Assembly (NCBI GenBank): GCA_022702545.1
Contig: JAHRBC010000002.1
Span: 8,866,001-8,930,000 of the forward strand
Length of the DNA stretch: 64,000 nucleotides
Direction of reading: 5' to 3'
Origin: Phycomyces nitens
Lineage: Eukaryota > Mucoromycota > Mucoromycetes > Mucorales > Phycomycetaceae
Below, one piece after another: positions 11,113-21,119 of this stretch (within the stretch, counting starts at the first letter, position 1; the number at the start of each line of letters is the position of its first letter). The translations under genes and the position numbers were made by a program. The notes beneath the pieces are model-generated. The model was not told the origin of the DNA, made no database searches, and worked only from the letters and a program-made list of their open reading frames with translations.

Positions 11113-11181
11113 TTGTTGTCCCTATCTTTGAGTCGTCCTTTCTACTATAAACTCAATTCTCTCAATCTGTTGTTCTCCAAA

Positions 11182-11270
11182 ATGGACTATCCATTATATC
11201 TGTCCATCTACTACTATCTCACTCGCAATGGCGAATATCCACAAGACTGTACTCCTAGCATCAAGCGTAA
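11182..11270 (+). pseudogene. Possible integrase N-terminal fragment of gypsy 2, cut by element B
   Basis: Short frame beginning MDYPLYLSIYYYLTRNGEYP and ending at the CACTGG terminus of element B. The pattern (hydrophobic tyrosine-rich helix, then DCTPSIKR) resembles the linker that precedes the zinc-binding domain of gypsy integrases in fungi. Recognition rests on a short stretch, so this is tentative. Confidence 0.4.
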
Positions 11271-11610
11271 CACTGGAAAAAGTATACGATTTTATGGTGG
11301 AGAAATATCTGTAGTATTAAAGTACCATCATCGATTTATTGTTATTTCAATCTATATTTCTCCACCATACAAATATGAATGATACTATAGGGAATGACGC
11401 CTGGTCTATCAGAGAAATAGGTCTTTAGTTCCGCTTGAAAAACCTTTGATACCCCCCAACTTTTCTGTTATTAAAGAGGTCTAGTTTATTTTATATTTCG
11501 TGTCGAGTAAGCCTATTATTTATTGTATTTTGTGCCATATAAAGCTAATCGCAATATCGCGATTTACAATCTATTCATATCCTTTACTTTTAACCTCAGT
11601 AACTCATCTC

Positions 11611-11752
11611 TTTAGGCTGAAAAGCAAAGGGAAATAGTGTCTTTAGACTGAAAATCAAAGGGAAATAATGTCTTTAGACTGAAAAGCAAAGGGAAATAAT
11701 GTCTTTTAGACTGAAAAGCAAAGGGAAATAATGTCTTTTAGACTGAAAAGCA
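11611..11752. repeat. 31-32 bp subterminal tandem repeat in element B
   Basis: TTTAGACTGAAAAGCAAAGG-type units start at 11611, 11642, 11673, 11705 and 11737, spaced 31, 31, 32 and 32 bp; the last is partial. CACTA elements of plants carry repeated subterminal binding sites for the accessory protein, so these are candidate binding sites for gene B protein. That role is inferred from position only. Confidence 0.8.
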
Positions 11753-12410
11753 CCGTATCATACGTTTACATACAAGCCTCATTTGTTGATTTTTAAAAAA
11801 TAAATTGTTTTTTATTTATTTTTTATTTATTTAATATATATATTTCTAGATGAATGCTCTAATCATATAATAATAATATATATGCTATTTCTAGAGTATT
11901 GTTTGATATTTTGCATCTAGCAAGACCAACAAGTTCCTACCTGATAGATATTGGGTACTGTCTTGGAGAAGAATGGTGCTATTTAATAGTAATAGGAGCA
12001 AAGATTAATTAAATAATCGTAGTGGATCAAATTATTTGCTGTTGTACTTACAATGTTGATATCGTGAGTAGATGGACTACTTGATAGATTCATGAGAATA
12101 TCTCAGCATATTAGCTGTCAGTTGAGATTGTCTAAGAATTGTAAAGTTATTAGTATTCTAGATATTCATATATACTATATTATCAGCGGTTTTCTTATCT
12201 GTGTGATTGTTTGTTCAGGCATGCGGATGAGATTCTTAATATATCTAATAGAGAATAGAACATAGTTATATATGTATAAGTAAAGAGATATATATAATTT
12301 GTAATAATATAATAGCTTACCATGATGTTTGATTACAAGATTGAGTGACATGCAAAGCCGTGATGACTGGAGGCATCAAGTCATTAGTAAAGAGAAGCTT
12401 TGAGCAAATA

Positions 12411-12644
12411 TTATTTTATGTTATTAAACCATGTAAAATGACCAAAGAGAAGAAGCTTGTTGATGATCTGTAAAGATAATGGCAAAATTATTAAGTAATT
12501 ACATAAAATAATAAGAATAAAATAATTACCAGTATGTGTATAAGAGCAAGAGGCAAAAGAGAAAGAACAAAAAATAATTTGAGTTCCAAGGTGGTTTACC
12601 CCTAAAAAAAGTGCGGTCTCTAAAATCAATAATCCCAAAAACAT
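12411..12644 (-). CDS. Divergent hydrophobic frame of element B (putative third gene)
   Basis: Starts MFLGLLILETALFLGVNHLG at 12644, pointing away from gene B (start 12859). A GGTAATTATT donor near 12530 and a TTTACAG acceptor near 12470 define a possible intron of about 60 nt, giving a spliced product of about 52 aa ending WSFYMV. The N-terminus looks like a signal peptide or anchor. Comparable short hydrophobic frames sit at the same place in the other copies. Whether it is translated is unknown. Confidence 0.35.
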   Translation of the reverse strand: MFLGLLILETALFLGVNHLGTQIIFCSFSFASCSYTHTGNYFILIILCNYLIILPLSLQIINKLLLFGHFTWFNNIK

Positions 12645-12858
12645 AATATAATCGTCATTTTCATTTTACAGTTAGACGCTTTATTTAATCAATAAAAGAC
12701 ACTAATTAGTTTTAAGCAAGTCATTGTAAAATATGATTATATATTGTAGAATAAACATCAGTAACAGTTCATTATACTTCTTTACTTGTAAGAAACATTA
12801 TAATATCATAAAGATAAAATATTAATAATTGTCATTTAAACATTTATTCATATAGAAA

Positions 12859-14098
12859 ATGAACAACTTTGACATCTCCAAAATCTCTACCAGTAGTCCT
12901 ATCTATGCATCTATTATGCGTAGTGCTATGGCTAATGTCCAGAACAGTGAACTTACCACTGCATCTACTTCGGCCACTGTAACAGCAGAAGAGACATCCA
13001 ATTACCAGGATGATAATGAAATCCGTAGCTTGCTAAACTCGGCAAATATCAAGATGGATTCTCTTGAAAATCAAAACAAGACAATTGCAAGTGAAGTGGG
13101 TGATTGCAAGACGTCAATTTCGCAGCTTGAGAAGGTCATTGATAGACTTGTCACTGGCCAAATCAGCATCAAGGATATTTTGTCTGGTGGAAATACTCCT
13201 GCAAGAACGATTGCAGTGGCCAGTTTGGTACCTCGGGGTGAGGAACCCTATGTTGTTGGAAAGAGATATCCAAAGATCTCAGTAAGTCTTGACTAGACAT
13301 AAAATCAATAAGAAGAGTATCTAAAACCAATTTATAGAAATTAATCAATGGCTATATCAAGCACCCAAACTTCACCAGTGACAACCCTGTCAAGATAATG
13401 GAGAATGATGCCAAGCAAGGGTGGTCCTTGACTAGCTACTACAACAGTAGCTATAACAATGCACTGGCCATAAGGCTGATCACCTACTTGGGAAGACAAG
13501 AGGCAGGAAAGGCGATCCCTTTGAATGATCTTGCCAAAATGGTAAAAAACCATTTTGTCAACCAGGTGCGCCAGCGCCAGCGAACCCCAGAGGCTGCAGA
13601 CAGAAAAAGACTTGCATGCAGAAGACGACAGCGAACTGTTACGGTAAGTTTATATTTTAATCAATATAAAACTGTTATTTTCTTACACACTTAATATACA
13701 GATTCTTCGTCGCCGAATCAAGGCATACAACAAGTACAGAGACCAGATTGACAGAGAGATGGGCAGAAAAAATTGCGACCATGCCCTCCAAAAGGAAACC
13801 ATGTCTGAAGATGAGACTGATGGAGAAGATAAGGTAAAGGCCTTTCGCCCTAGCTGGAGAAGTGACGAGGTAATTATTTTAGCATAGTTTTTCATATTAA
13901 AATTCTATATCTTTTATTAATACACCTTATTATATTCAATAGCTCCAGACTTTTATAGATCTTGTTGATGATTTTGCTTCCCAGTCACTAAAGAAAAAGG
14001 GAAGCTCCATTTTGAAACACGTCCAAGTAGTTCGTCAAAAGGATGTACCAAAGGATTTAGCAGTCCCATTGGCCGCGTGGACAATAAATAATGAATAA
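12859..14098 (+). CDS. Gene B of element B: four-exon CACTA accessory protein, 350 aa
   Basis: Spliced join(12859..13281, 13338..13643, 13702..13869, 13943..14098), 1053 nt, introns of 56-73 nt and all phase 0. Exon 1 (141 aa) has a coiled-coil-like segment around IKMDSLENQNKTIASEV. Exon 2 (102 aa) keeps the family core GWSLTS...NNALAIRLITYL and ends in KRLACRRRQRT. Exon 3 (56 aa) has the MSEDETDGEDK acidic patch followed by RPSWRSDE. Exon 4 (51 aa) starts LQTFIDLVDDF. Exon lengths match element F exactly for exons 2-4. Convergent with the transposase, 85 bp apart. Inferred to bind element DNA with the transposase; no known domain recognised. Confidence 0.82.
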
Positions 14099-14183
14099 AC
14101 TATCTATTTTATGTTTTATATTTTTTGGCTATCTTTTGCTGCAGATACTTTTGTGAGATAAGGATAGGTAAAGATATTTATTT

Positions 14184-17100
14184 TTAAGCATATATTTTTC
14201 TAAGAACAGGAGCAACAATCATCTTAACATTTCCTGTCTCAGTTGTATGCTCACCAATGGCAACCGACAGCAAGATTCGGTGCACTGGCAAGATATTTTG
14301 ATAATCCCCTCGGGCAAAGGCAAACTCATTCAACTCTATCCCTTCATCACTTCTTGTGTTCAGACCAGATGACCTATACCATTTGACATAAGCAAAGGTA
14401 TGATTGTCAGGTTGAAGAGTCTGGGGATTCACAAGCGAGTTGACAAACAAATACTGAATCTGACCAGTAAAGGCACTTATACCACGGTCATTGTTCTCTT
14501 GGAAGATTGCCTGTATATATGACCCGCGGCGAACTGCACCATTGCTCCCTTTGTTTATCTGGCCAAGCAAGTTGATCGATGGGAACTTCTGGATCATATT
14601 GTTGACAAAGACATTGCCGAACGAAGCTTGCTGGTAACTGCGAAGAGAATCATCGTCATAGGAGTCTCTGTAGAACTCAAGAAGATGCTCATACTCTTCT
14701 TCTACCATTCGTTCATATTGCCCTAGGGAAAGTGGGAAGGCCGACGAAGGAAGAGGTTCATTGCCTTTGATGTTGACAGTACTGAACTGCGCGGAATCAA
14801 GAAAGACTTTTAGGTCAAACCTAGGAGAAGCAACTTGGAAATATGGGGCGGTGGTGACAGTGGTGGTTGCAGTGGACGCATAGACAATTGGAGCAGGAGG
14901 AGGAGTAAACTCGACGAGTTCAGAAAGCAATGCAATATACGATGCATTTCCAATTACGGCCATCATTCTACAAGCAATATCAACCTTGCAAGAGTCCTCA
15001 AGATATTTTCGCATGAACGTGGCCTCAAAGCCGTCTCTCTTGTTTGTCGTGTAGTTCTTCAGTACACCATTGTACCTCTCGAAGCTGAAAAGCCAATAGC
15101 CGTATACTGGCCCAAAGTTGACGATCGTCTCATGAAGATGCAGATGTAGATGCATGTTAGGTGAGATAAAATCTGCACCATACAAGTTCTGACATCCTTG
15201 TCCAAACAACTCCAAACAGAAATGGGCTTCGGCTAACTCGTCTTCTGATATGCTGGGCTTGGACAAGTATCGGCAGGCGTTGACGAAGCACATCCAATTG
15301 TCAAGATTGTCCCTTGGCAACCGGTCTTTCAAGAGGACAGGCGAGTATACCAGGCACCAGGACTTCCATTCGTCGGCCTTCATGAACGGGAAGTCCTTGC
15401 CAATCTTCTTCTTGAGGGTGCTCATATCTGGGGGAAGGACCATATTGTCAGCCTCTTGTTGCATATCGGCCAAGTCTCTGTTGGTGATCAGACCAGCTGA
15501 TCTCCACTTCTCCATCACTCGCTTCGAGGTTCCCAAGAAGAGGTTATGCATCGGGTCAATGATGGTGCACTCGACTACATTAAAGTACTCAAGATTGTGG
15601 AGTTCCGACCAGCGGACTCCATTCTCCTTTTCCATCCTCTTTTGGTCTGCCTCACTCGATGCACGCTTCCAGGCCAGGGCATCACGACGATTATCTGCTT
15701 CGGTTCGAGGCACCCACTCGGAAAAGACAAAACCAGAATAATCAACACCGCCATTCCCTGGGAGATGGGAGAACTGGCGATTGCACTTGTGGCAGGCATT
15801 GGTGCTCATGTGGGACGTGAATCCGCATGTCTTGCGAGCAGCAGGAATGTCGCAGGCAACAAGGAAAAGAGCAGCACGGACAAGAGCACCAGAAGGACAG
15901 CGCACAGTAGGGATCACCACACCCACATACAAGGATTGGAGCTCGGCAACAAGAGGACGGAGGTAGTGATTGATCTCACTGGTCTTGGCTTCTTTTGGGC
16001 CAGGCATGAGGCCAACAAGAATGGTGTTCTCCTTCTTGTATCGTTCGTCTCGTGGCAAGTTGTTTATGGACATGTAGATTGCCCCACAAGAGTAAGTAAC
16101 CCCATCAAAAGGTTGAAACCAATCGATGTTTAGAGTCAACATGATTGATCGTTCATGAGCCACGAATTGCTGACCATTGCTGTCTTCCAGATTGCTCCAC
16201 TTGGCACCATCATAGACATCAAACATCATGCCTGCAACTTGCTGTCTATGTCTCCAGTGATTGATACTGCTTTCGAATCCAGGGCGACAGAAGAGAACGG
16301 ACAAGGCAGAAATCAAGGAGTTGTACATATACACCTTCTTTGGCAGTGCTACGTTTCTCGAAGGCTTGAAGAGATCGGCGCCACATATACCGCCAGAAAG
16401 TCTTCTGAAGTTGCAGCACTGGGGAACACCGTCAAACTCCATGTATGTCTTGTGGCACTCGCCACACACCACGTAGCGCTGGACACCTTTGCAGACTTGG
16501 TTGAATCCTGTCATGGAGGAAAGACCACTCAAACTCAATGGCAGACGGAATGATTCGCCAAAGTGCGCCAAAACCTCATTGAGGAACTTGATCAAAATTG
16601 CTCCTCCAGAGTTTACAACATATTTTGATATGAAAAAGGTGGCAAAGGCAGCAATGAAAGCATGGGTGTTATCCGCTGGCATGTTGGAGGATGAGAATTG
16701 TTCTATTTGGGTTTTGTATATTAATATATGATATCTATGTTTTTCTTGTACTTTTACTAACCTTCAAATTCTTCAGCTTCATATTCAGAGCCTTCCATTG
16801 TATCAAGCTCAATGATATCCTCATCTTCATTTTCAGCTATAAACAAAAATTGGTAACAGACACAGGTAAGTTTTCCATTGTTTTTTTTGGAGCAAAAAAG
16901 TAAATATTCAAGTGGCTGCAATTTATTATGCAATTTGAATAAAATTTTATACTTACATTCAACATGAGCATCAACATCATGAACCTCGGCATCAATCTCC
17001 ATGTTATTGTCATTCTCCATCTGAATTGCTTCAGCTGACAATGCTATATTTTTTAAAATGTTTAATTACACTTTGAAATGCGAACAAATTATATATATAT

Positions 17101-17252
17101 TACTTACAAGAAGCTGTCTGCATAAAATGTCTGACAAGATCGTTATCAGCATGTCTTCGTGCTGTTTGGGCAGATACTGCTACAAATCCTTGGACATCGA
17201 GAGAGCAGACTGAGCACTGGCATTGAACTTCGTTATTGAAAGTGTTGTACAT
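14184..17252 (-). CDS. tnp2: Element B Tnp2-family transposase, 941 aa, intact
   Basis: Spliced complement(14184..16702, 16762..16836, 16957..17043, 17108..17252), 2826 nt without a stop, all three introns phase 1. Exon 1 (145 nt) encodes the zinc-binding-type C11-x-C-x2-C-x17-H34 module. Exons 2-3 are acidic. The large exon begins QFSSSNMPADNTHAF. It has a four-Cys module (VVCGECHKTYMEF...CNF...CG), then the Tnp2 core: LTLNIDWFQPF, LVGLMPGPKEAKTSEIN, FLVACDIPAARKTCGF, TNACHKCNRQF, CTIIDPMHNLFLGTSKR. The Asp residues of IDW, CDIP and IDPMHN are candidate metal ligands. These motifs mark the CACTA/Plavaka Tnp2 transposases, which cut and rejoin element ends in the nucleus. The longest undamaged transposase frame here. 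Confidence 0.92.
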
Positions 17253-17830
17253 ATTGTTTAAAGAGGTTATAGGATTGATATAAAGAAAAGTGGTTCAGGA
17301 ACATAGTTTATTTTGCTTGTTTTATAGTTCAGGAACCATTTACATTACGTACATGCCGTTATTATAAATATTAACAAATTCACTTAATGATTGTATTTGG
17401 AAATTGACATTATTTCATTTTAAATATATGACTATATACCAAGTAGTTGTTTTGTATATACATCTTTTAATAATATGATATCATGTCTATTTCTCCAACT
17501 CTTCATTAACCAAAGTACATCGTCATTAAAATATACTTTAACTAAATATATATTTCAAGTAGTCTCAGCTGCGCACTCTTGCCCATATTTGATAATTTAT
17601 TTTCAACATCCCCAAGAATATTAATTTCGCGACCTTCAAAAGACAGAGAAAATATCGTAGTTGAATAATCAACAAAAATAAAGACATATTCTAATGTCCA
17701 TCCAATAGAACTACCAAATATTCTTAATGCCGTCTAAAGTGAGCAATCAAGAAAAGGGCTAATCCAAGACCTATACTCCCCTCGTTTCAATTGATGTATT
17801 CAGAGTTGAAATTGGGTATTTTTTGCAGTG
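17253..17830. other. Transposase-side subterminal region of element B
   Basis: AT-rich DNA between the transposase start and the right terminus. It probably contains the transposase promoter. No gene or repeat stands out. Confidence 0.5.
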
Positions 17831-18488
17831 TACCGATCTCCCTCTGTATGCTGCTACACTCAATGAACAACAGATATTGGTTCTCGTCAATAGTGGTGCT
17901 AGTGCAAACTACGTATCCCCGCAAATCACTCATTTAGCCACACTTGTCACAGATATCCCTGGGCGATCAGTTGAAACTGCCGGCGGACACAGCATTAATA
18001 TTAATCGAAAAGCCACATTAACTCTCTCTCTTAACGGCTATAATGATGTTGTTGATGCCTTCGTGTTCCCCACCAAATTCGACCTGATCCTCGGGCGCAC
18101 ATGGTTGCAGAATGCCAAACCCGTTCCCAATTGGCATAGTGACAGCTGGTTACTCTCGCATGATGGCTATGAATTTGTCCTGCGTCCTTATGGTAACTGC
18201 CCGATGAAGCCTCACCTGGGCTACCTCATATCTGCCAAGCAAGTCCAGAAACTCTCTCGGAGGGAGGAGGCTGAATGCTTTTTGTTGCACATCAAGAGCA
18301 AGAAAGGTGAAATGACAAAAGACAAGCAATGGACATCATTGGTGAAAGAGTTTGATGACGTTTTCCAAGATGGTTTGCCCGGATTACCGCCAAGCCATGA
18401 TGTTCAACATGTAATAAACACTGGCGATGCATACCCTGTTAACAAACCACCGTTCAAGATGAGCCCGCACGAACTTGACAAGCTCAAG
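17831..18488 (+). pseudogene. Gypsy 3 fragment: protease and RT start
   Basis: Begins right at the end of element B and reads TDLPLYAATLNEQQ, then the protease core VLVNSGASANYVS (Asn replaces the catalytic Asp of DSGA) and FDLILGRTWL. It continues into the RT lead-in HVINTGDAYPVNKPPFKMSP and is cut at 18488 by the TGTCAG start of the next LTR. It is homologous to the protease end of gypsy 4. With the Asp-to-Asn change and both ends missing it is non-functional. Confidence 0.85.
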
Positions 18489-18873
18489 TGTCAGAGTTGA
18501 CATCGGTGACCGAAATCGGCTCTTAATAGGTAACCAGTAATGGTTGACCTTGTTGGGTAAACACTCAGACCTTGCCGATTGGTCTTCTTGCATATGTTTT
18601 AGAAAATGTCTCAAATGTCTCAAATGTCTTAGATTGCAAATATCTTGTCAGTATATCCTACTGGACAATCATCATCTAAGACATATTAACATAGCTATAC
18701 ATTTAGCCTTAAATCCGATTATATTTTGTATAAATAGTAAAAGGATTTGTATCAATAAAAAGCATCTATCTATTACCTAAAAACTATTCTTTGAACTTGA
18801 CGATCCCCAGTGGTATTGATTCTGCGACTTAGTTACAAGTGCCAGAAAAGAAATACCGGATCAATACCTGACA
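18489..18873 (+). repeat. 5' LTR of gypsy 4 (385 bp)
   Basis: Starts TGTCAGAGTTGACATCGG and ends ATACCTGACA, with 6-bp terminal inversion TGTCAG/CTGACA. Contains TATAAATAGT near 18727 and AATAAAAAGC near 18755. A closely similar copy lies at 62934-63322. The 12 bp from LTR end to gag include ATTGGTAGC, a possible primer-binding site. Confidence 0.9.
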
Positions 18874-18885
18874 ATTGGTAGCTGA

Positions 18886-20460
18886 ATGACCGAGTCTTCC
18901 GACCTGAAAAATACAGAAATACAGTTTACAGACGCTCAAAAGAAGTCCTTTGAGATTGAAGAACGAGTTCAGGCCTTGCTTCCTGACAAATTTACTTGTA
19001 CTGTTCCTCACATTCCTTTGGACCAGCGTCTCCGATCTTCTCCTGCTCGAGTAGCCTTCTGGGAAGCCCAAGCCAGCCTTATTGTTGCCAAATTGACCGG
19101 TGTACCTGTTTCTACACCTACAGACCCAGATTCGCCCGTCTACGTACCTGTTCCCAGTTCTTTGCCTGCTCCACAGATGAGCGATCAACCGGCTCCCACC
19201 CCTGATGCTCCTGCCGTGGTATCCATGCCTGATCTCATCGCAGCTTTTACTGCTGCCCTGCGCAGCTCCCAGCCACCTGCTCCTGCTCCTGCTCCTGCTC
19301 CGGTTGCCAGTCATGTTTTGCTGCCATCCTCTGTTCGTATTGAACGTCCCGATTTTTACCGCGGAGAACGTTCGGCCAACGCCATTGATGGATGGATCCG
19401 CTCGGTGGAGCGTTTTGCTGAACTCCATCGCATTGATTACGACAGCTGGACCTCGTACGCCATCACCCTTCTGCGTGATCGTGCTGATGTTTGGTGGCGT
19501 CGTCTTGAAGACAATGGTACCCGCTCGTCAGATTGGCGTACTTTCACTCGTTTGCTGAACAATAATTTCCGCCCGGTTCACTCCATCCAGAATGCCCGCG
19601 ACCACATCCGCTCATTGCGCCAGACTGGTTCGGTTGAAACATACATCGATACCTTCCAGGATCTGCGCATGGACATCCCGTCCATGACCAAAGACGAGGC
19701 CCTTGACAGGTTTACCAATGGTTTGCGCCCCAAAACCCGTAGCCAGGTTCGTTTCCGAGAACCTCTAGATGTTGGTGAAGCCGCCTGCACTGCCCTTGCG
19801 TTTGAGAATGGCCGTCGCCCCGTTCCTGTTTTCCGTCCTGAGATTGTCCCACAGTATGCTCACGACAATGGTCCCACTCCAATGGACCTTGACGCTATGG
19901 AGGGGAGGGGGTCCATGCGGACCAATCACCGAGGACGTTGGGGACAACGCAGTGGCCGGAATTCCGCTTCCCACTCCGAGCAGAAATCGAACCAACAGAG
20001 GGGTCAAGATAACCGCGAGTGTTTCTGGTGTGGCCAGACTGGCCACCTTAAGCGTTTTTGCCAAGACCGTATTGCCGCCATCCGCCAACTTGATGAAGGA
20101 CGGGTAAAGTCCCAAGGCCGCAGGGAGATGTCGTTCAACACAACCGAGTTGAGAGGGGACCAAGTGCACGAAGCACAAAGTCCCAATAACAGGGATGTAA
20201 ATGATTACGATAGTGTTAATTATAAAGAACATGTTAATAAAGCTTCATCTCACCAGTATCCTGATGTCCCTGCCCTTGTACATGAAGACTTGATGCATCT
20301 AGAGCAACTTAACTCTACTGTCAGCACTGACCTACCACTGTATAAAGCCACCTATGAAGGAAGACAGATATCAGTCCTGATTGATAGCGGTGCCAGTGCC
20401 AACTATGTGACACCAGAAATTGCCAAGAATGCCACACAGGTCACCGAGGTCTGTGATTGA
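18886..20460 (+). pseudogene. gag: Gypsy 4 gag-protease polyprotein, ending at an in-frame stop
   Basis: Frame of 524 aa starting MTESSDLKNTEIQFTDAQ just after the LTR. A Pro/Ala-rich segment precedes the retrotransposon gag domain (about residues 155-300: PDFYRGERSANAIDGWI ... LDRFTNGLRPKTR). A zinc knuckle CFWCGQTGHLKRFC lies near 20020-20062. The protease motif VLIDSGASANYVTP follows near 20375. A TGA at 20458-20460 interrupts the frame where gypsy 3 reads on; protease homology (VETAGGHRTPI, then YVFPMKFDVIL) continues in the same frame to 20587, where element E begins. Gag itself looks intact. Confidence 0.85.
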
Positions 20461-21119
20461 CAAGTCGAGACAGCGGGGGGCCACAGAACACCAATCACCA
20501 AGAAAGTCAATATGCCAATCTTGCTCAATGGATATGAAGACATAATCGAAGCGTATGTATTCCCGATGAAGTTCGATGTAATCCTGGCACTGGAAAAACG
20601 GGCTTGATTACCAGTGCGGAAAGATAAGTAAACAATAGTATAATTACCTGAATTATGATAGACTCTACATATAATTCCGCTTGAGAACAACCTGGTCTTA
20701 GCTGCTAGCAGTATGTCGTGATAATTGCTAGCATAATTATTGAAAGAGGTGCTGCAGCTGAGGTCCAGTAGCACTTTCGGCGGGTATATCTAATTAGGTT
20801 ATGGGGGGATTAAGCATTTAAATGTGCGGTTCCGTTTTGAAAGAATCTATTTTGAGAGAATAACACTCACTGCAAAAATACCCCCGATTCCCATATGTGT
20901 ATTTGATACAGTAGGTATGGGATATAAAGGTCAATTTTCTAGCTCAGGCCCTTTTTTGTGAGTTCAGAGAGAAAAAATATTTTTGATGGATTTTATTGGG
21001 TGTAGGTGATTGTGTAGCATGACAAAAATAATTATTAAACTCAAAGTATATCAAATAAACTGTACCTGAATATATCTTCTTTACTGTTAAACCAAAACAT
21101 TTCAATTATTTATTAAACA

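Larger units (their letters stand above)
7860..11270 (+). mobile_element. Ty3/gypsy retrotransposon 2, 5'- and 3'-truncated
   Basis: Plus-strand gypsy remnant lying between the LTR of gypsy 1 and the left end of CACTA element B. It holds a long protease-RT-RNase H frame, a 0.5-kb T-rich gap, and a short piece resembling the start of an integrase segment. No LTRs of its own are visible, so both ends appear lost to the neighbouring insertions or rearrangements. Confidence 0.8.
11271..17830 (-). mobile_element. CACTA element B (6560 bp), transposase and gene B frames intact
   Basis: Left terminus CACTGGAAAAAGTATACG at 11271. Right terminus, read inward from 17830, CACTGCAAAAAATACCC. Contents: divergent hydrophobic frame (minus), gene B (plus, 12859-14098) and transposase (minus, 17252-14184), the genes tail-to-tail 85 bp apart. 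Length agrees with sister copies. The flanking triplets are TAA and TAC, and the two flanks are different gypsy elements, so there is no target duplication. Either the left end is misassigned by a few bases or the locus recombined after insertion. Confidence 0.8.
18489..20587 (+). mobile_element. Ty3/gypsy retrotransposon 4, truncated by element E
   Basis: LTR, gag and the start of protease, oriented plus. It is inserted in gypsy 3 and cut at 20587 by the CACTGG end of CACTA element E. RT, RNase H, integrase and the 3' LTR are not found beyond E, so the remainder has been lost or moved. Confidence 0.88.

Noticed and set aside
11611..11752. CRISPR-like array of 31-bp units
   Set aside because: Units are contiguous tandem copies without unique spacers.
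12859..14098. Gene B as a host gene captured by the transposon
   Set aside because: It is found at the same place in all seven elements with shared splice positions, so it is a standing component of the family rather than a single capture.
14835..16553. Plus-strand reading frames opposite the B transposase (and the same in C, D, E, F)
   Set aside because: They are shadows of the long conserved transposase exon on the other strand, without independent motifs or starts.
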